Assembly (NCBI RefSeq): GCF_048544455.1 | Contig: NC_133538.1 | Coordinates: forward strand, 453,729,311-453,793,310 | From: Silene latifolia | Taxonomy: Eukaryota > Streptophyta > Magnoliopsida > Caryophyllales > Caryophyllaceae | Direction: 5' to 3' | DNA length: 64,000 nt | In this document: one piece after another, positions 12,903 through 24,860 of the stretch | Numbering within the stretch: the first letter of the stretch is position 1 | Layout of the letters: each line of letters starts with the position of its first letter | The notes under the pieces: generated by a model | Told to the model about the DNA's origin: nothing | Seen by the model: only the letters and a program-made list of their open reading frames with translations | Databases searched by the model: none | Position numbers and translations under genes: made by a program

Positions 12903-13110
12903 ACAAAAGACGCTCGTCTTTTTGCTGCAAAAAACCTGGGATTTTCTCTGTAAAGGAATCCGAGCGTCCACCCAGAAAGACGCTCGTCCCTCCTTAAAGA
13001 ATCCGCTCGTCATTCCAGAAAGACGCTCGTCCTGTGGCGTCTTTTCCTGAGCCAAACATTGAGGAATCCGAGCGTCTCGACACCTGGTCCGCTCGTCCTC
13101 CACTGCATTT
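12903..13110 (+). repeat. Array of GACGCTCGTC/CCGAGCGTCC motifs upstream of element I ORF1
   Basis: At least eight motif copies in either orientation lie between 12908 and 13100, separated by about 15-40 bases. They are the same motif type as in the U3 of the A LTRs. A C-rich leader-like stretch (13110-13440) and the ORF1 ATG (13448) follow, the same order as in element II. Confidence 0.85.
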
Positions 13111-13447
13111 TCAAAAATAACGGGTGTTTTAAAACCCTTTTTCTCCCATTCGTTCTCATTTCTTCAACATACAAACACTACCCAAAACCTAAAAACCCCA
13201 AAACCCTCATCCTCTCCATCAACAAAATCAAATTTCCTCCACCAAACTCAACCAAATCAAATCTAAATTTCCTCACAACAAAAATTAATCACTCCTTTTG
13301 CAACAAAAAGTAATTCAAACACCAAAATCTTCAACTTTTGAGTCGATTTTTCGGATACAAAGCAACATTCATTTATCCTAAATCGATTTGGGTATCACTA
13401 AAAATTGAATATTTCAATATTTCATTGGTGTAATCAAGCAAAGGAGA

Positions 13448-15090
13448 ATGGTAAGAACTAAAGGAGACAACAAGGCACCCCAAAAGAAGACACTTTCCAA
13501 AAGGCAACTAGCTCTTCAAGCAAAACAATTGTCCAAGGCATTGGTAGTCCATGAGGAAAGGTTGGAGGTTCAACAACAAGATCCCCCTATGGAAGCTACA
13601 ACATCAACAACTCCGGTCATTGAACAATTATCCAATTATCCGGAGGTAACTTTCACTTCCGACTCTCATAGGGAGAAATTCATTCTCTTTGCTAAGAAAA
13701 TCATCATGCCTACTAAGTTTATTTGTGAAGATGCATTGTCAAAATTTGGTGTTCTTGAACAAACTAAAACCTTTTTTGAGTCTATGGGATTGGGTAAATT
13801 GTTTACAATGAAAGAATTGACATACCCCTCCCTCACCTTGGAATTTCTAAGTTCTTTAAAAGTCACAGGGTGGAGACTCGAACCAACATCGAGTTTCAGC
13901 TTGAAAATGTTGATAGACACATAACTTATGGAGAGTTGGGTAAGATATTAGGCCTTAGTGATAACCCAAAATATACAAAGACTCCTATCAAGTATCACCC
14001 CGCTCCTCTTTGGATGGCAATTTCTGGAAAGAAATTCATACGCTTTCATGATTGTCGTGCTCTCTTAGTCCACCATCCGGGCATTAGAGTATGGCATAAG
14101 GTCATTGGGAATACTTTGATAGCTAGAAATGGCACAAATCATCTTACTAAACTCGATTGTATTCTTCTTCAGTCGGCCTTGAACATTGGGAGGGAATTTA
14201 CCAAGCCATACAATGCTATAAGACTTTTGGTTGAACGATGGCTTAATGTCGATTGTGGCAAAGAAGACACCGCCTTTATTGTCAATGGAGGACTAGTTAC
14301 CCATTTGGCTAAGCATTTTAACCGGGATTTCAACAAAAACATCACATATGTGCCGGTTAAAGGAGGCCATATTGTTGATATGGACACCATGATTCACAAG
14401 TTCAGGTTTGTCAAGCACGACACTCTTGACAACAAATATGGGTGGTTAACAAATGAAGCTAGATCCTTTTCCTTGCCTTCCAAAATTTGCCGATTGAATG
14501 TTCACTGAACGAACTACCTTCTCCCACTCTCCGAAGAGACCGAGTATATCATTCAACAACGAAGGGGCGAAATTGCCGAGCCCTCCTCCTCCATTATCAC
14601 CCCACCTTACCCATTTGAAAACCACGAGTTCAAACCCAAGGATGTCGAAGTGGGAAATGATTACTTGTCACTACTCATGAGGGAAATGCACAAGCAAGCT
14701 TACAATTATAGAGTGGATGCTTAGAAGGCCCAATATCCGCCCCTCCTACATCTAGCTAGGCAAGGACTTCTTGATCCGTCTTGTCCTTTTCCTAGTTGGG
14801 CGGATAGGGAAGTATTCTTTCCTAGCATTCCTAGTGGTGGTGATCAAGAGAGGAAGAAGCCTAAGAGGAGGAAGAGTAAAGTGAAGAAGAACAAGCAAGT
14901 GAAAGTGAGAGTGGACATGATTCCACATCTATGGAGGTTGATGATGCCTCAAGAGAGGAAGAAGATGATGATGATGATACGATGGGTGAGGATTAGCAAA
15001 CTTTGGAGGCTCCTACATTCTTACACCTCCCTTATGGTTTGTCTACTTCTCTTATTTTTATTTTATCTTGATCATTTTGTGGAGTCCTAG
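13448..15090 (+). pseudogene. Element I ORF1 (ATHILA ORF-1-like)
   Basis: The ATG at 13448 starts a basic N-terminus, followed by the block typical of ATHILA ORF-1 proteins: an FAKKI..PTKFI segment and LTLEFLSSLK. A frameshift near 13880-13920 moves the frame to the one that ends at 14508. The second half contains ITYGELGKILGL and a segment like NHLTKLDCILLQSALNIGREF. Beyond 14508 homologous sequence continues in other frames, with a Lys/Glu-rich tail to about 15090. The role of this family is unknown; it occupies the env-like position. Confidence 0.75.
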
Positions 15091-15400
15091 AAATATTGGA
15101 GGACTAACACCTTGGCTTCATTAAGGCGTTCATTATTATTGTTCCCGACTTGTAAAATCTAAAATGCAATCTTTAGTTTCATGCATAGCATTCCATGTGC
15201 ATAAACTCCCCCGAAATTCATGACATTAGAAATAATGTCTATTTTGGTTTGGGGAAGTCTATGCACATGCATTGGAAGCTAATTTAAATTATGCTCTCCA
15301 CCATAAATAAAACACATGCATCATGTAGTGTAGCTTAGTATAGTTTGCATTTAGTTTAGAAATCATGCATATTCATTGCATAATTTCCTATCGTATTGGC

Positions 15401-15440
15401 CATTGAGGACAATGCCCATACTAGTGTGAGGATGGGAAAT
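15401..15440 (+). promoter_or_regulatory. AGGA-loop hairpin plus internal purine tract (element I)
   Basis: Stem CATTG (15401-15405), loop AGGA (15406-15409), stem CAATG (15410-15414), then GTGTGAGGATGGG. The same arrangement occurs in elements D and C, and weakly in II, with different stems. Function unknown; the purine tract could be a second plus-strand priming site. Confidence 0.6.
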
Positions 15441-16938
15441 TCTAACTTGACTTTTATTCAAAATCTAAAAAAAAATCAAAAATTTTGAAAAATTCAAAAA
15501 AATTGAAAAGTTGAAAATCCAAAAACAAGTTCATTTCCTTTATAGTGTAGTCTTGTATATATTTTTTGTATATATTGTGTTTGTTCATTCTTGTTCACAT
15601 TGATTGACTATGCCACATCTGAGACATGAGGATATTGAAGACCGCATGGTATGATCTTTCCAATCTCCATTTTCCTCTTTATGTTAATGACTATGTGGCT
15701 GTAATTTTGATTGATGCGGTATAAACAATGTGAATTTAGGACTTGCATTTAGATTTTTTGGCATATTAGTTGGTGGAAGTATATGAATTAGGATGTATAT
15801 ATGTTAGTTGTATCATGGCATGTAGTTGCATTTAGGAAAAATTTTGTGAAACCGTCTATTTGGGAAGCTTGACAAGTGTATATAGGCCCTAGTAGATGCT
15901 TTTTCTTTTTAAGACTTTGCTTGTTAGAATACTTGTAAAACACCCTAGGATGTGTCATGCTAGTATCCTTTGACACATGGATTAAGGCCTAGTCAAGAGT
16001 ACCTTGTGGTGTGATAACTCCTTGGCTACCGTTTATTCCAAGGTGACCCTTGAAACCATGCAACCATCATTCATCCATGTGCTACCATACATTTTATCAT
16101 CAAAGGTAATGGGCACAAAAATTATTCAAATTTTAGTTCAAGAAATGAAATGAAAAGCCAAAAATTTTGCAAAATGCATCAAAAGAAAAGAGGAGAAAAA
16201 ATAGACTCCTATGCTTCAAATATAAGGCACCCTCGTTACTAATTGGGGTGACTTTGAAAATGTTCAAAATAAAATGCAAAAGTTGAAAGTTGTCAAGTAT
16301 TGAAAAGCCAAACATCAAAAGAAATGGCAAAAAGAAAGTGTTCTCAAATGTTAATGCCACAAGAAATTGGGGGGAAAAACAACAACAAAAGCAAACTCCC
16401 ACATGAAACTCAAATACTATTGATCCCTTTATCCATCGTATCCATTTTTGTGCATGGTAGAGAGGGGACGACCCTTCTTCTTGTCTAGGCAAGAAGGGGA
16501 ATTCCACGATCCTCCAGGATTTCTAACACCATAGGGAGTCTTTTCTTGACAAAAGCATTTAACGATTGAGAACAAAGGTACCCTAGCTTGACACAACTTG
16601 GAGCTGATTTATTGGTATCCTTCTAGCTTAGTAGTTTGAAGAAACCATATCTATGAAGGAGTGTGTACCCTTAAATTGCTTCCCCTTTAGATAATTTACG
16701 CCACTTAGATGAGGAAAGTGGCTATTCTTTTTGTAGATGCATCCATTACTTGATTTTGTGTGCTTTAATGATTGGATGTGTTGCCATTTTGGCAAGACCC
16801 ACCTTGCCTTGCAAGAAGGCATCCTACTTCATGGTTGTCTTGTTGTGAGTTGAAGGGGCGGAGTGAGACCCGCTAATTGTCTCATGTCGGCTATATTAGT
16901 AGGATAGTTTAAATAACGGTCCTAGTTCTGTCACCTCT

Positions 16939-16975
16939 TTACTCGGGACGAGCAAAGGTTCGGTTTGGGGATATT
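16939..16975 (+). promoter_or_regulatory. PPT-proximal hairpin and polypurine tract (element I)
   Basis: Near-palindrome TTTACTCG-GGA-CGAGCAAA followed by GGTTTGGGGATATT directly before LTR A3. The purine tract is the expected plus-strand primer. The hairpin recurs at the same place in elements II, III, C and D. Confidence 0.75.
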
Positions 16976-18702
16976 TGATGTGATCAATATTTAAGGATGT
17001 TTAGTCCCCGAATTAGCCTCGTTCCTATGCTTTTTAGTGCATAATTGTGTCATTTACTATCTTTAGTCCTTTGTTTTGCATATTCTTTGAGGTTTTGTTT
17101 CCTTGGTAGGAGAGGAGTGCAAACCTTGCATTTTCATGGGAAAATAGAGCTAAATTGATCGAATATAATGACCAAGCATCAAAGAGAAGACAAGGCTAGA
17201 AGGCCTTTGTACATAATGTAGTAGATGGGCAATGATTAAAAAGATCCTTGCATCCTTGATAAAATCCCGGAGGATTGTTGAAAAAAGAAAAGAAGAAATG
17301 GAATCTGAGCTAAGATCCGCTCATCTTACCCCTCGGGATGCCCGTCCAGAAGCTCCCCAGGACGCTCGTCCAAGCTGCCAGGCCGCTCGTCCGGAAGATC
17401 CCCAATCCGCCCGTCCCGACCCTTGGACGCTCGGATTGTCCTCCAGAGAAACACGCCCCCTTCTTTCTTCATTCGAGATGCGCATATTTTTGAAAGACTA
17501 GCTAAAAGGAGACCCGCATCTTTTCTTGAAAGGAGCGATTCCTCAAGGACTTAATCATCATTTAAGCCCTTTATTAACCCTAATTTGTGCACCTAATCCC
17601 CACTATAAATACCTCATTAGTCTAATTAGATTATCATGTTCTTCTTATCAATCTTTAGCGTAGTTTATATTATTCTAATCGCTCTTTAATCTTGTAATCA
17701 ACTTCCAATCAAGTATTAATACAAATCTCATTTCCTTAATTTCTCTATTGTTTATCTTTTATTTTGGGTAATTGAAGATTATTTGGGTTTATTGGGAGAT
17801 TGACAACCTTCCATCAATCATCAAGTACTTCTATTATTCTTTTCATTATTATTTTGGACTCATCATTAGGTATAATTCTATTAATCCCTTTTTAATTATT
17901 GTTAATCATCTTCATTTATTCATCATGTTTTGCTTTGTTAATATGATTGACTACCTTGTTAACATGTTAAACTTGATAATGAGTGAGTAGTTTCTTTAAC
18001 TAGGGTTAATGGGGAATTAGGGGAAACCAACATGGGGGATGATTCATGCTTAATTGAATATGTTTTCATAATTTATTTGCTTGCTTGTTGGGATTTCAAC
18101 TTATGGACATGTTATGTTTGATGAAATGCGAGCCTATGAATCCTTACATTTTTTACCCATCACTTACCTTTTCAATGAAACTTGTAAGACATAAACCAAC
18201 TCGAGTCTCATTAGACCATGCATATAGTTGAGTAGGGAGGATTAAGTCGACTTGTAGGTGTTGTACAATCTAATCGATTCGGCTCCGGGACCTAAACCTT
18301 CCTAGGATTGTAAGATATAAACCAACTCGATCCTATCACAACATTAATTGCTTGCTTATAATTTGAGAATATGTTTGTATGATCAATTCCCATTAATCCC
18401 CTATGAACCCATGACACCCTAGTGCTTTTAATCAATTGTTTACATCTCATTTTAGTCATCTTGCTTGTTTACTTTTCTTGTTATTTAGTTTAGTGATCTT
18501 CTTATCTCAACCCAAATTTTGACACCCCTAGACACCACGACTTGCAATCGAAAATCCTACCTCAATACCCGTCCCTTGGGATCCGACCTTTACTTACCTC
18601 TTTACTAGTCATAGAGTTGTTTGTGAAGTTATAAATATTTTTTTGGTCTAGGTGCTCCTAACGACAAGTAACAGAAATCTAAGCTAAGAAAGCGATCGAC
18701 CA
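16976..18702 (+). mobile_element. LTR A3, 3' LTR of element I
   Basis: Limits TGATGTGATC and GATCGACCA; the target duplication GTTTC follows at 18703-18707. The U3 array has motif starts at 17318, 17339, 17363, 17384, 17409 and 17429 (spacings 21, 24, 21, 25, 20). TATAAATA lies near 17604. Confidence 0.93.
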
Positions 18703-18707
18703 GTTTC

Positions 18708-20076
18708 TTCAGGTGCTTCGGGTTCTCGGTCTGGGGCGACCATGGGGGCTCGTGCTGCTACTTTACGGGCTGCTGTCCTACGCGAGGTCGACACTTCCAT
18801 GGAGACTCTGCCTGAGTTTCCGCAGGTAAGTTTCATTTCCCCGTCCCAAAGAACTCGGTTTTTAAATTTAATGGAATGTGACATGTTGTCGACCCGTTTC
18901 TTGTGTCAACCATTCTTGGAAAAGTTGGGAATTTTTTAGCCCGTTGTTGAGCTGCTCAACAGGACAGGGATGTCGGGTTTGGACACCATGAAATAGCTCA
19001 CATATCGACAAGTTACCTTAGAATTTTTTAGCTCGTTCACCTTTTCACCTACGGCCTATGCGACTGACCCAGGGAGCAATTGTATTACCTTTAGACTGTT
19101 CAACACGATCTACACCTGGACCTTAGCTTAGTTTGGGGGGTGGTTGGGTTTAGTTTGTGACGGTCTTCGGGAGCGTCCTTGGAAGCTTCTGGCTATGCCT
19201 TAGCCTATACTTGCATAGACTCCCTTTGGTCTGAGACGTGTTGCTCACGTCCACCTTCCCCCAGCCCGTTACTTTCTTCGTATTCTATGAGAGATCATTT
19301 TTGGTCGTCACGAGCCCAACAATGTTAACAATGTCGAGTTGTCTATTTTAGCGGGTCACCTGAACATTGACTGCGGTAACCCCTTTGTTCTTAACATTTC
19401 CTAGACTACTCAACATTTTAACATTGTCGGGCAGAAGGCGACGGGCACGATTGCTTGTGGGGGGTTGGTGACTCGCATCGCCCGCAGCCTTTTTCCCAAC
19501 TTTTCCAGTGGCCTTCAATTTTTAGATAGCGATAATGTCATTTATATTCCTGCCATGATTGCTTTGCATTGCTTAGCAAAAGACCAACGGGCGTGGAAGA
19601 TTGGCAGTTCCATGTCCGTGACTTTACCTAACCTACCCCGTCTTTTACCCTTGACTACTGTGTCGGGTAGGTTACCACCACCTCTTCCTTCCTACCCCTT
19701 AGACCTTACCCCCGCTTCTAAAAAGCGAAAGAGGCCTCCCACTACTGTTAAGGATGCCGGTGAGGGGTCTACACAGACACATGCTAGGCAGACGTCCACG
19801 CCCACGCCTATCCCTACCCCTACACCTACACCCTCTATCCCTCAGCCGACTTTACCTACTAATTTTGTTGCTCCTCCTATTTTCGAGGCTCCTGAGGTCA
19901 TGGACCAAGGGCGACGTGATGCGCTTTTATTGGAGATGTGCAGGAGAGTGGCTCGTATAGAGCGGGATCAGGCACTTGCCTTATTCAATCTATACGAGTA
20001 CCACATGATGAGAGGATGTCCTATCCCAGCTGACTGGCCACACCCTTCTTTCTACCGGTACCCGCTGGAGGGGTAA
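18708..20076 (+). pseudogene. Element II ORF1, 3' part
   Basis: Continues the frame from 4979; the two parts total 1551 bases (517 codons with the final stop) with no frameshift. It contains the ORF-1 family blocks RFLNLMEC, LSTRFLCQPFLEKLGI and VTLEFFSSF, then a Pro/Thr-rich spacer with TPTP repeats and a helical C-terminus ending PHPSFYRYPLEG. Seven premature stops occur, six TAG and one TGA, all explicable as C-to-T at CAG or CGA codons. The absence of indels beside seven stops points to methylation-driven decay of a long-silent copy. Confidence 0.85.
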
Positions 20077-21856
20077 CCAAAGCCAGTGAGAGAGTAGGAC
20101 ATAGCTGAGAGGGAGGAGCGGTACAGAGTTGAGCTTGCTGCAGGAGGTCGTCAGAGGAGGAGAGGAGAGGAGGAGGAGGACCCCACCTACGAGGTGGTTG
20201 ACGAGGAGGCTGGCGAGTAGCTACTGGTCTACTCACTTCCCCAGTTTTCTGACGTGTTTGGGGAAGTTCATATATAGTGTGAGTATTTCTTGCTTTTTAT
20301 TTTTTTCATCTCCATTTTATTTATTTCATTTGTTTATATATTGGTTGTATTTTTCACGTCCCCCATTTATTCTGCTGGTGTATGCTGGAGGACAACGAGG
20401 GCATTGTCCGTTTTGGTTTGGGGAGGGTAATGAATCCTTTGAGTCTGCATTTGCAGTTGTTTTGCATTCACGTTTATTGCATTTCTGCTTGCATTGTATT
20501 TTATTATGAAAAAATCAAAAAAAATTCGAAAAATTCGAAAAATCCAAATATATTTCACGTTTATTTTTGCATATAGGTTGAGTCGGAAGGGTCAATTTCA
20601 ATGATGAAATTGCACTACATTTAGTCATTTCACTTATGCCTTGTAACAAATTGATATCTTATTAGCTTTGTCATTTGCATATCTACGAGTTAATGTTAAA
20701 TTCAGCTGAACAAATAGACTTGACCTGATAATTTTGGCAAACTACTTATAATTTCTAAGTTTTAGAGCCTTAATAACTGGTGTCATTTATGACTAGTTCA
20801 TGTAGGATTGTAAGTAGTATACTCCCTGCATAGCATATTTCATTAATTTGCATATATATGAAATTCAATTGGTTTTGCCTACATACATTCGGGTTAGTGG
20901 TTGGTGTCACAAGCAGGGAGGTGCTTACATTCCCTTTCTTTCGTTTTTACCCATTAAACTCCACATTTAGCCAAATTTGCCTTTTCACCCTTTACTACAT
21001 CCAAATTTAGCCTGCCCTGTCAAGCTAGTTTAGTTTATGTTTTTGCGGTATATAATTTATTGTTCCAAGTTTGGTTTGTATTGTATTATCGGGAGTTGGT
21101 AATTTATGAACAAGAAGGAGGATGAGTGGAAAAAAGAGAAGTTGAAAAAGAATTCGGAAAAAAAGAAAAAAAAAGAAAATGAAAAAACCGTGGAGAAGAA
21201 AAAAAAAAGAGAAAAAGAAAAAAAAAGGTTTGATTGTTGACGGTTTTTCCTCCTATGCATTATTTTCATCCTATGAGGAGTATTTATATGGTTAGTGAGT
21301 TTGTGTGCCGAAATAAGGGGCGCTTGTGCTTATTTATAATGATTAAGAATCGGATATTGTTTAGTTGATTTTGATTAGGTTGCTAGCTTGACTATTAACC
21401 TCACATTTCCAAGAATATTTTGCCTTTTCTTACCCATCGCTTCACTTTCCCATAATTTTGTAAGCCCTCGGCTTTGACGGACCTTGTTTGGTTGGAATGT
21501 ATGTGTACGGTAGTTAGAATTGTCTATCATATTAGTTGCGTGCATGTCTGTGTGGGTCATAGTTTAGGTGAGCAACTATTTTTCATGTTTTCTTACATTC
21601 ATATGCTTACCCTTTGCTTCATGAGAGAAGAGTGACCCGTGAGAGTCCATTTTTAAAGGTCTTGCAAGGTCGACAGTTCAGCTCTATTACAAACATCTTA
21701 CAACTCGTTTGTACTTGGCTGTTTGGCTATAAGTGTCAGTTTGTTTGCATTAAACCGATTTAAGTGGACAACTTGTAGCTAGCTATGAGTTTTCTGTTTC
21801 GTTTAGTTTGCATATAGGTTACTCGAGGACGAGTAAAGGTTTGTTTTGCGGAGGTT
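20077..21856 (+). other. 3' untranslated region of element II
   Basis: No supported gene. It contains GGACAA/TTGTCC pairing around 20390-20409 followed by GGTTTGGGGAGGG (20415-20427), A-rich AAAATTCG units (20510-20550), a second long A/G-rich tract (21118-21228), and the PPT-proximal hairpin TTACTCG-AGGA-CGAGTAA (about 21819-21836) with TTTTGCGGAGGTT before LTR B. Confidence 0.75.
21819..21856 (+). promoter_or_regulatory. PPT-proximal hairpin and polypurine tract (element II)
   Basis: Seven-pair stem TTACTCG/CGAGTAA with loop AGGA, then TTGTTTTGCGGAGGTT immediately before the LTR start at 21857. Compared with element D one stem pair is A-T instead of G-C, which keeps the pairing. Confidence 0.75.
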
Positions 21857-23319
21857 TGATACGTGCATTTTATATAGTCTATTTGAGCCTTCTTTGCACG
21901 TATTTCTATGTAATTTACGTAGTGTTGTGCTACAAATGTCCCCCGAATAGTCTACTTTGATTTGCTTTGCTTTATTTGTAGGAACTGACCCAAAAGTAGC
22001 GGAATCATGCCTTTTTTCAATCCCTTAGGATGCATTTATGGATATGGAAGAATTGGAGCGGAATTATATTGCCTCGGGAAGCGTGAAGTGGTGTCGTAAA
22101 CTATATCAACAATGCACGGAGCAGGTTCAGTAGTAAAGGACTTAATCGAAGGCTTTTGTTAGCCTTTCTGTTCGATCGAGTGCTATTGGCAGCAGAGAAG
22201 TCCTCGATCGAGACGCTGTTGTTCTCGATCGAGAGGTGGCATTTTGAGGTTCCTCGATCGAATATGTTAACTGTTCGATCGAGAGGTTTTGCTGGAAGAT
22301 TACTCGATCGAGAGCTTTCAATATACTCGATTGAGTACTTTATGTCTGACATTATATTTTTATCGCGAAAACTTATTTACTTTGTTAATTACATGTTTAA
22401 TAAAATATCTGCCCTATATAAAGGGTGACGTAATTAGGTTTAAACACACTTGATAATCGGATACTTTACTCCTAGTTACTCAGTAGAAAATTTTCCTCTT
22501 TCGACGTTGCTTTTGTTCTGTCTTGCCAGATCTAAAACTTTGTAATACTCTTTACTCTTTCTAATCAATTTAATTCTTGTTTTGCATACTTGTTTCCTCT
22601 CTATAATTTCTTATTTTATTAGTATTATTAATTAATGCGATTCATCCTTATTAATCTTTATATCATGCCTTTTGTTATTTCATTAATCGTTGTTATTGTT
22701 TTATTCATCGCCATGAGTAGCTAATTCCTTTTGTGCTAGGATTAGGGGAGCCATGGTAGTGAAACAATGATGTTATAATTAGTTTAGACGGTTTTGATTG
22801 TGAGAACTGACTCATAGCAATTTAATTGTAATCGTTTAGTTGAGTGCACGCTTCTAAACTAGTTAATCCGGTTAAATTTAGACCTAGATCGAGAGATTGG
22901 AATGAACAGACCTCTTATGAACAGTAGACTACACTAATGAGGGTGAAAGCTAAGTTAGTAGTATTTTAGGGCGGATAGCGGACCGAGAGGACCTTTCCTT
23001 TACTCTTCTCACATCAGACCGACTGATCTCATTATGACATAGTTGGCTAATTATCGTGGTGAACCGACTTCCTAGCATTTCTCTCTTTCATTGATCACAT
23101 CTTGTTTCATTTTTACTGTTTCCATGGTTTTCTCTCTTTGCTTTACATTTAAGTTATTAGTTTAGAAAACAAATCAAACACCCCCAATCTGTTACCATGA
23201 CGGACTAGAATAACAAGTATATATAATAGCCTCCCTATGGAGTAAGATACCCGACTTACCTCTACTATATTAGTTGAGCCGGTTGGTTTATTTATGATAG
23301 GGTTGCGACAGCCGTGTCA
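21857..23319 (+). mobile_element. LTR B, 3' LTR of element II
   Basis: Begins TGATACGTGC and ends GCCGTGTCA, about 1.46 kb. It shares with LTR B' and, in reverse, with the LTRs of element C the blocks CGGACCGAGAGGACC, GGTGAACCGA and a terminal TAGCCTCCCT region. The palindrome array (22171-22335) lies about 80 bases upstream of a clear TATATAAAG near 22417. The 5' LTR of element II lies before the window. Confidence 0.88.
22171..22335 (+). repeat. Array of CTCGATCGAG palindromes in U3 of LTR B
   Basis: Seven palindromes start at 22171, 22203, 22224, 22253, 22274, 22303 and 22326, with a degenerate one near 22142. Spacings are 32, 21, 29, 21, 29 and 23, the same 21/29 alternation as in the pre-ORF1 array of this element. 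Confidence 0.9.
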
Positions 23320-24860
23320 AGAGGAAAGAGGAAAACTTTGTCTGATTATTGTTCTTCCCAAGTAATGGACTGATGGGATAATCTCTATATCCTCTGTACT
23401 ATCTATCAAAACCAACTTAATTTTTTTCTTGACAGACTTCTTCATCCACCTTCTATCTACTACTATTCTTCTCCCTAAAGCTGCGTTTCTTTATTCAACG
23501 CTCAAAATTCAGCTATAATTCTTTCTAAAACTTGCAAATCATCGGAGCCATGCAGATAATAGATGGCATCAATGGTATTTCTTCATTTTATTTATTGTTT
23601 TCAGTCACCGTTTTCATATTTTCAGTTGAATGTATCTTATCATTACTTTTGAAAGAATAATTCACACTTACACTTTTGAAATTTGATGCTGAGTTTTAAA
23701 TGAAGATTAGATTTCAGTTTTAAGTATCGAGTTTTAATATGAAAATGAATTTTGATTGTTCTAGTTTTCAACGTATTGGACTATACAAGTTTCAATTCTG
23801 ATAACATTTACACTTACGTTGGACATTTATACTTTCAGACCATCACATTTACACTATCCTTATCTTAACATTTACATTTACACTGGCACTTGCATTTGAT
23901 TTATAGTTTACATTCACCATTTTCATATGAAGATTGTACAAATAATATTACTGTTGCTTTTTTGAAATTTGATGCTGAGTTTTAAATGAAAATTAGATTT
24001 AAGTTTTGAGTATCGAGTTTTGATATGAAAATGAATTTTGATTGTTCTAGTTTTCAACGTATTGGACTATACAAGTTTCAATTCCGACAATATTTACACT
24101 TACGTTGGATATTTACACTTTCAGACCATCACATTTACACTGTCCTTATCTTAACATTTACATTTACACTGGCAGTTGCATTTGATTTATAGTTTATATT
24201 TACCATTTTCATATGAAGATTGTACAAATAATATCACTGTTGCTTTTTTGAAATTGCTCCAGTTTTGATTGTTCCAGTTTTCACTTATGATTATTTTTCA
24301 TGATCAAAATTGTACGTATTAGACTATGTAAATTAAAGCCCATCACAATCAAAATTCAAATGTGACATCATTTACACTTACATTGTTAATGAAATATTTA
24401 AAAAATTGATAATTGCTCATTTACACTTCACAATTATTGACATTTACACTGATATTGCTCATTTATACTTTTAGAACATCACACTTACACTTCAGTTCTG
24501 ATGACATTTACACTTATACTTTTGGACGTTTACATTTACACTTACACTGGGACAATTTGGACATTTAAACATCCACGATCACACTTACACATCATATCTG
24601 GAACATTTACACTTGCATTTGACATTTACACTTTAATTCCCTTTACATTTACACTTACATTTACACTTGCTTCTCTTTACATTTACACTCTAAAATAAAT
24701 GAATTGTTTAAAACATTCACACTTATACTTCATATCTGATGACATTTACAATTACACTTCATATCTATTATATTTACACTTCATTTTTTACATTTACACT
24801 CTATGAACTGTATTGACAAGTCCTATTTACAGACTCACGTAACAAAAATGGAGTGCAGCC
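23320..24860 (+). repeat. 5' flank of the FAR1-like gene with TTTACAC-rich repeats
   Basis: No gene seen. A 286-base unit is duplicated in tandem (23678-23963 and 23964-24249). From about 23800 to 24830 the strings ACATTTACAC and CACTTACAC recur more than twenty times at irregular distances. It lies between LTR B and the FAR1-like pseudogene and is probably the original flank into which element II inserted. Confidence 0.65.

Larger units (their letters stand above)
15091..16975 (+). other. 3' untranslated region of element I
   Basis: No gene. In order it holds a hairpin CATTG-AGGA-CAATG (15401-15414), a purine tract (15422-15440), an A-rich stretch of AAAATT units (15464-15525), about 1 kb matching positions 1-1028 of the window, then the hairpin CTCG-GGA-CGAG (16942-16952) and the polypurine tract TTTGGGGATATT ahead of LTR A3. 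Confidence 0.8.
4980..18702 (+). mobile_element. Element I: nested Athila-like LTR retrotransposon
   Basis: Two A-type LTRs (4980-6705 and 16976-18702, 1726 and 1727 bp) flank gag-pro and an ORF1-like gene, and TSDs GTTTC border the whole unit at 4975-4979 and 18703-18707. A tRNA-Asp-type PBS follows the left LTR and a purine tract precedes the right one. No RT or integrase is visible; a copia fragment and a second LTR occupy the middle. All coding regions carry stops, so the copy is dead. Confidence 0.93.

Noticed and set aside
4131..23328. Shared 16-mer CGTGTCAAGAGGAAAG at 4131 and across the LTR B end at 23313
   Set aside because: Suggestive of recombination, but a 16-base match between two of 64000 positions is expected by chance about as often as not.
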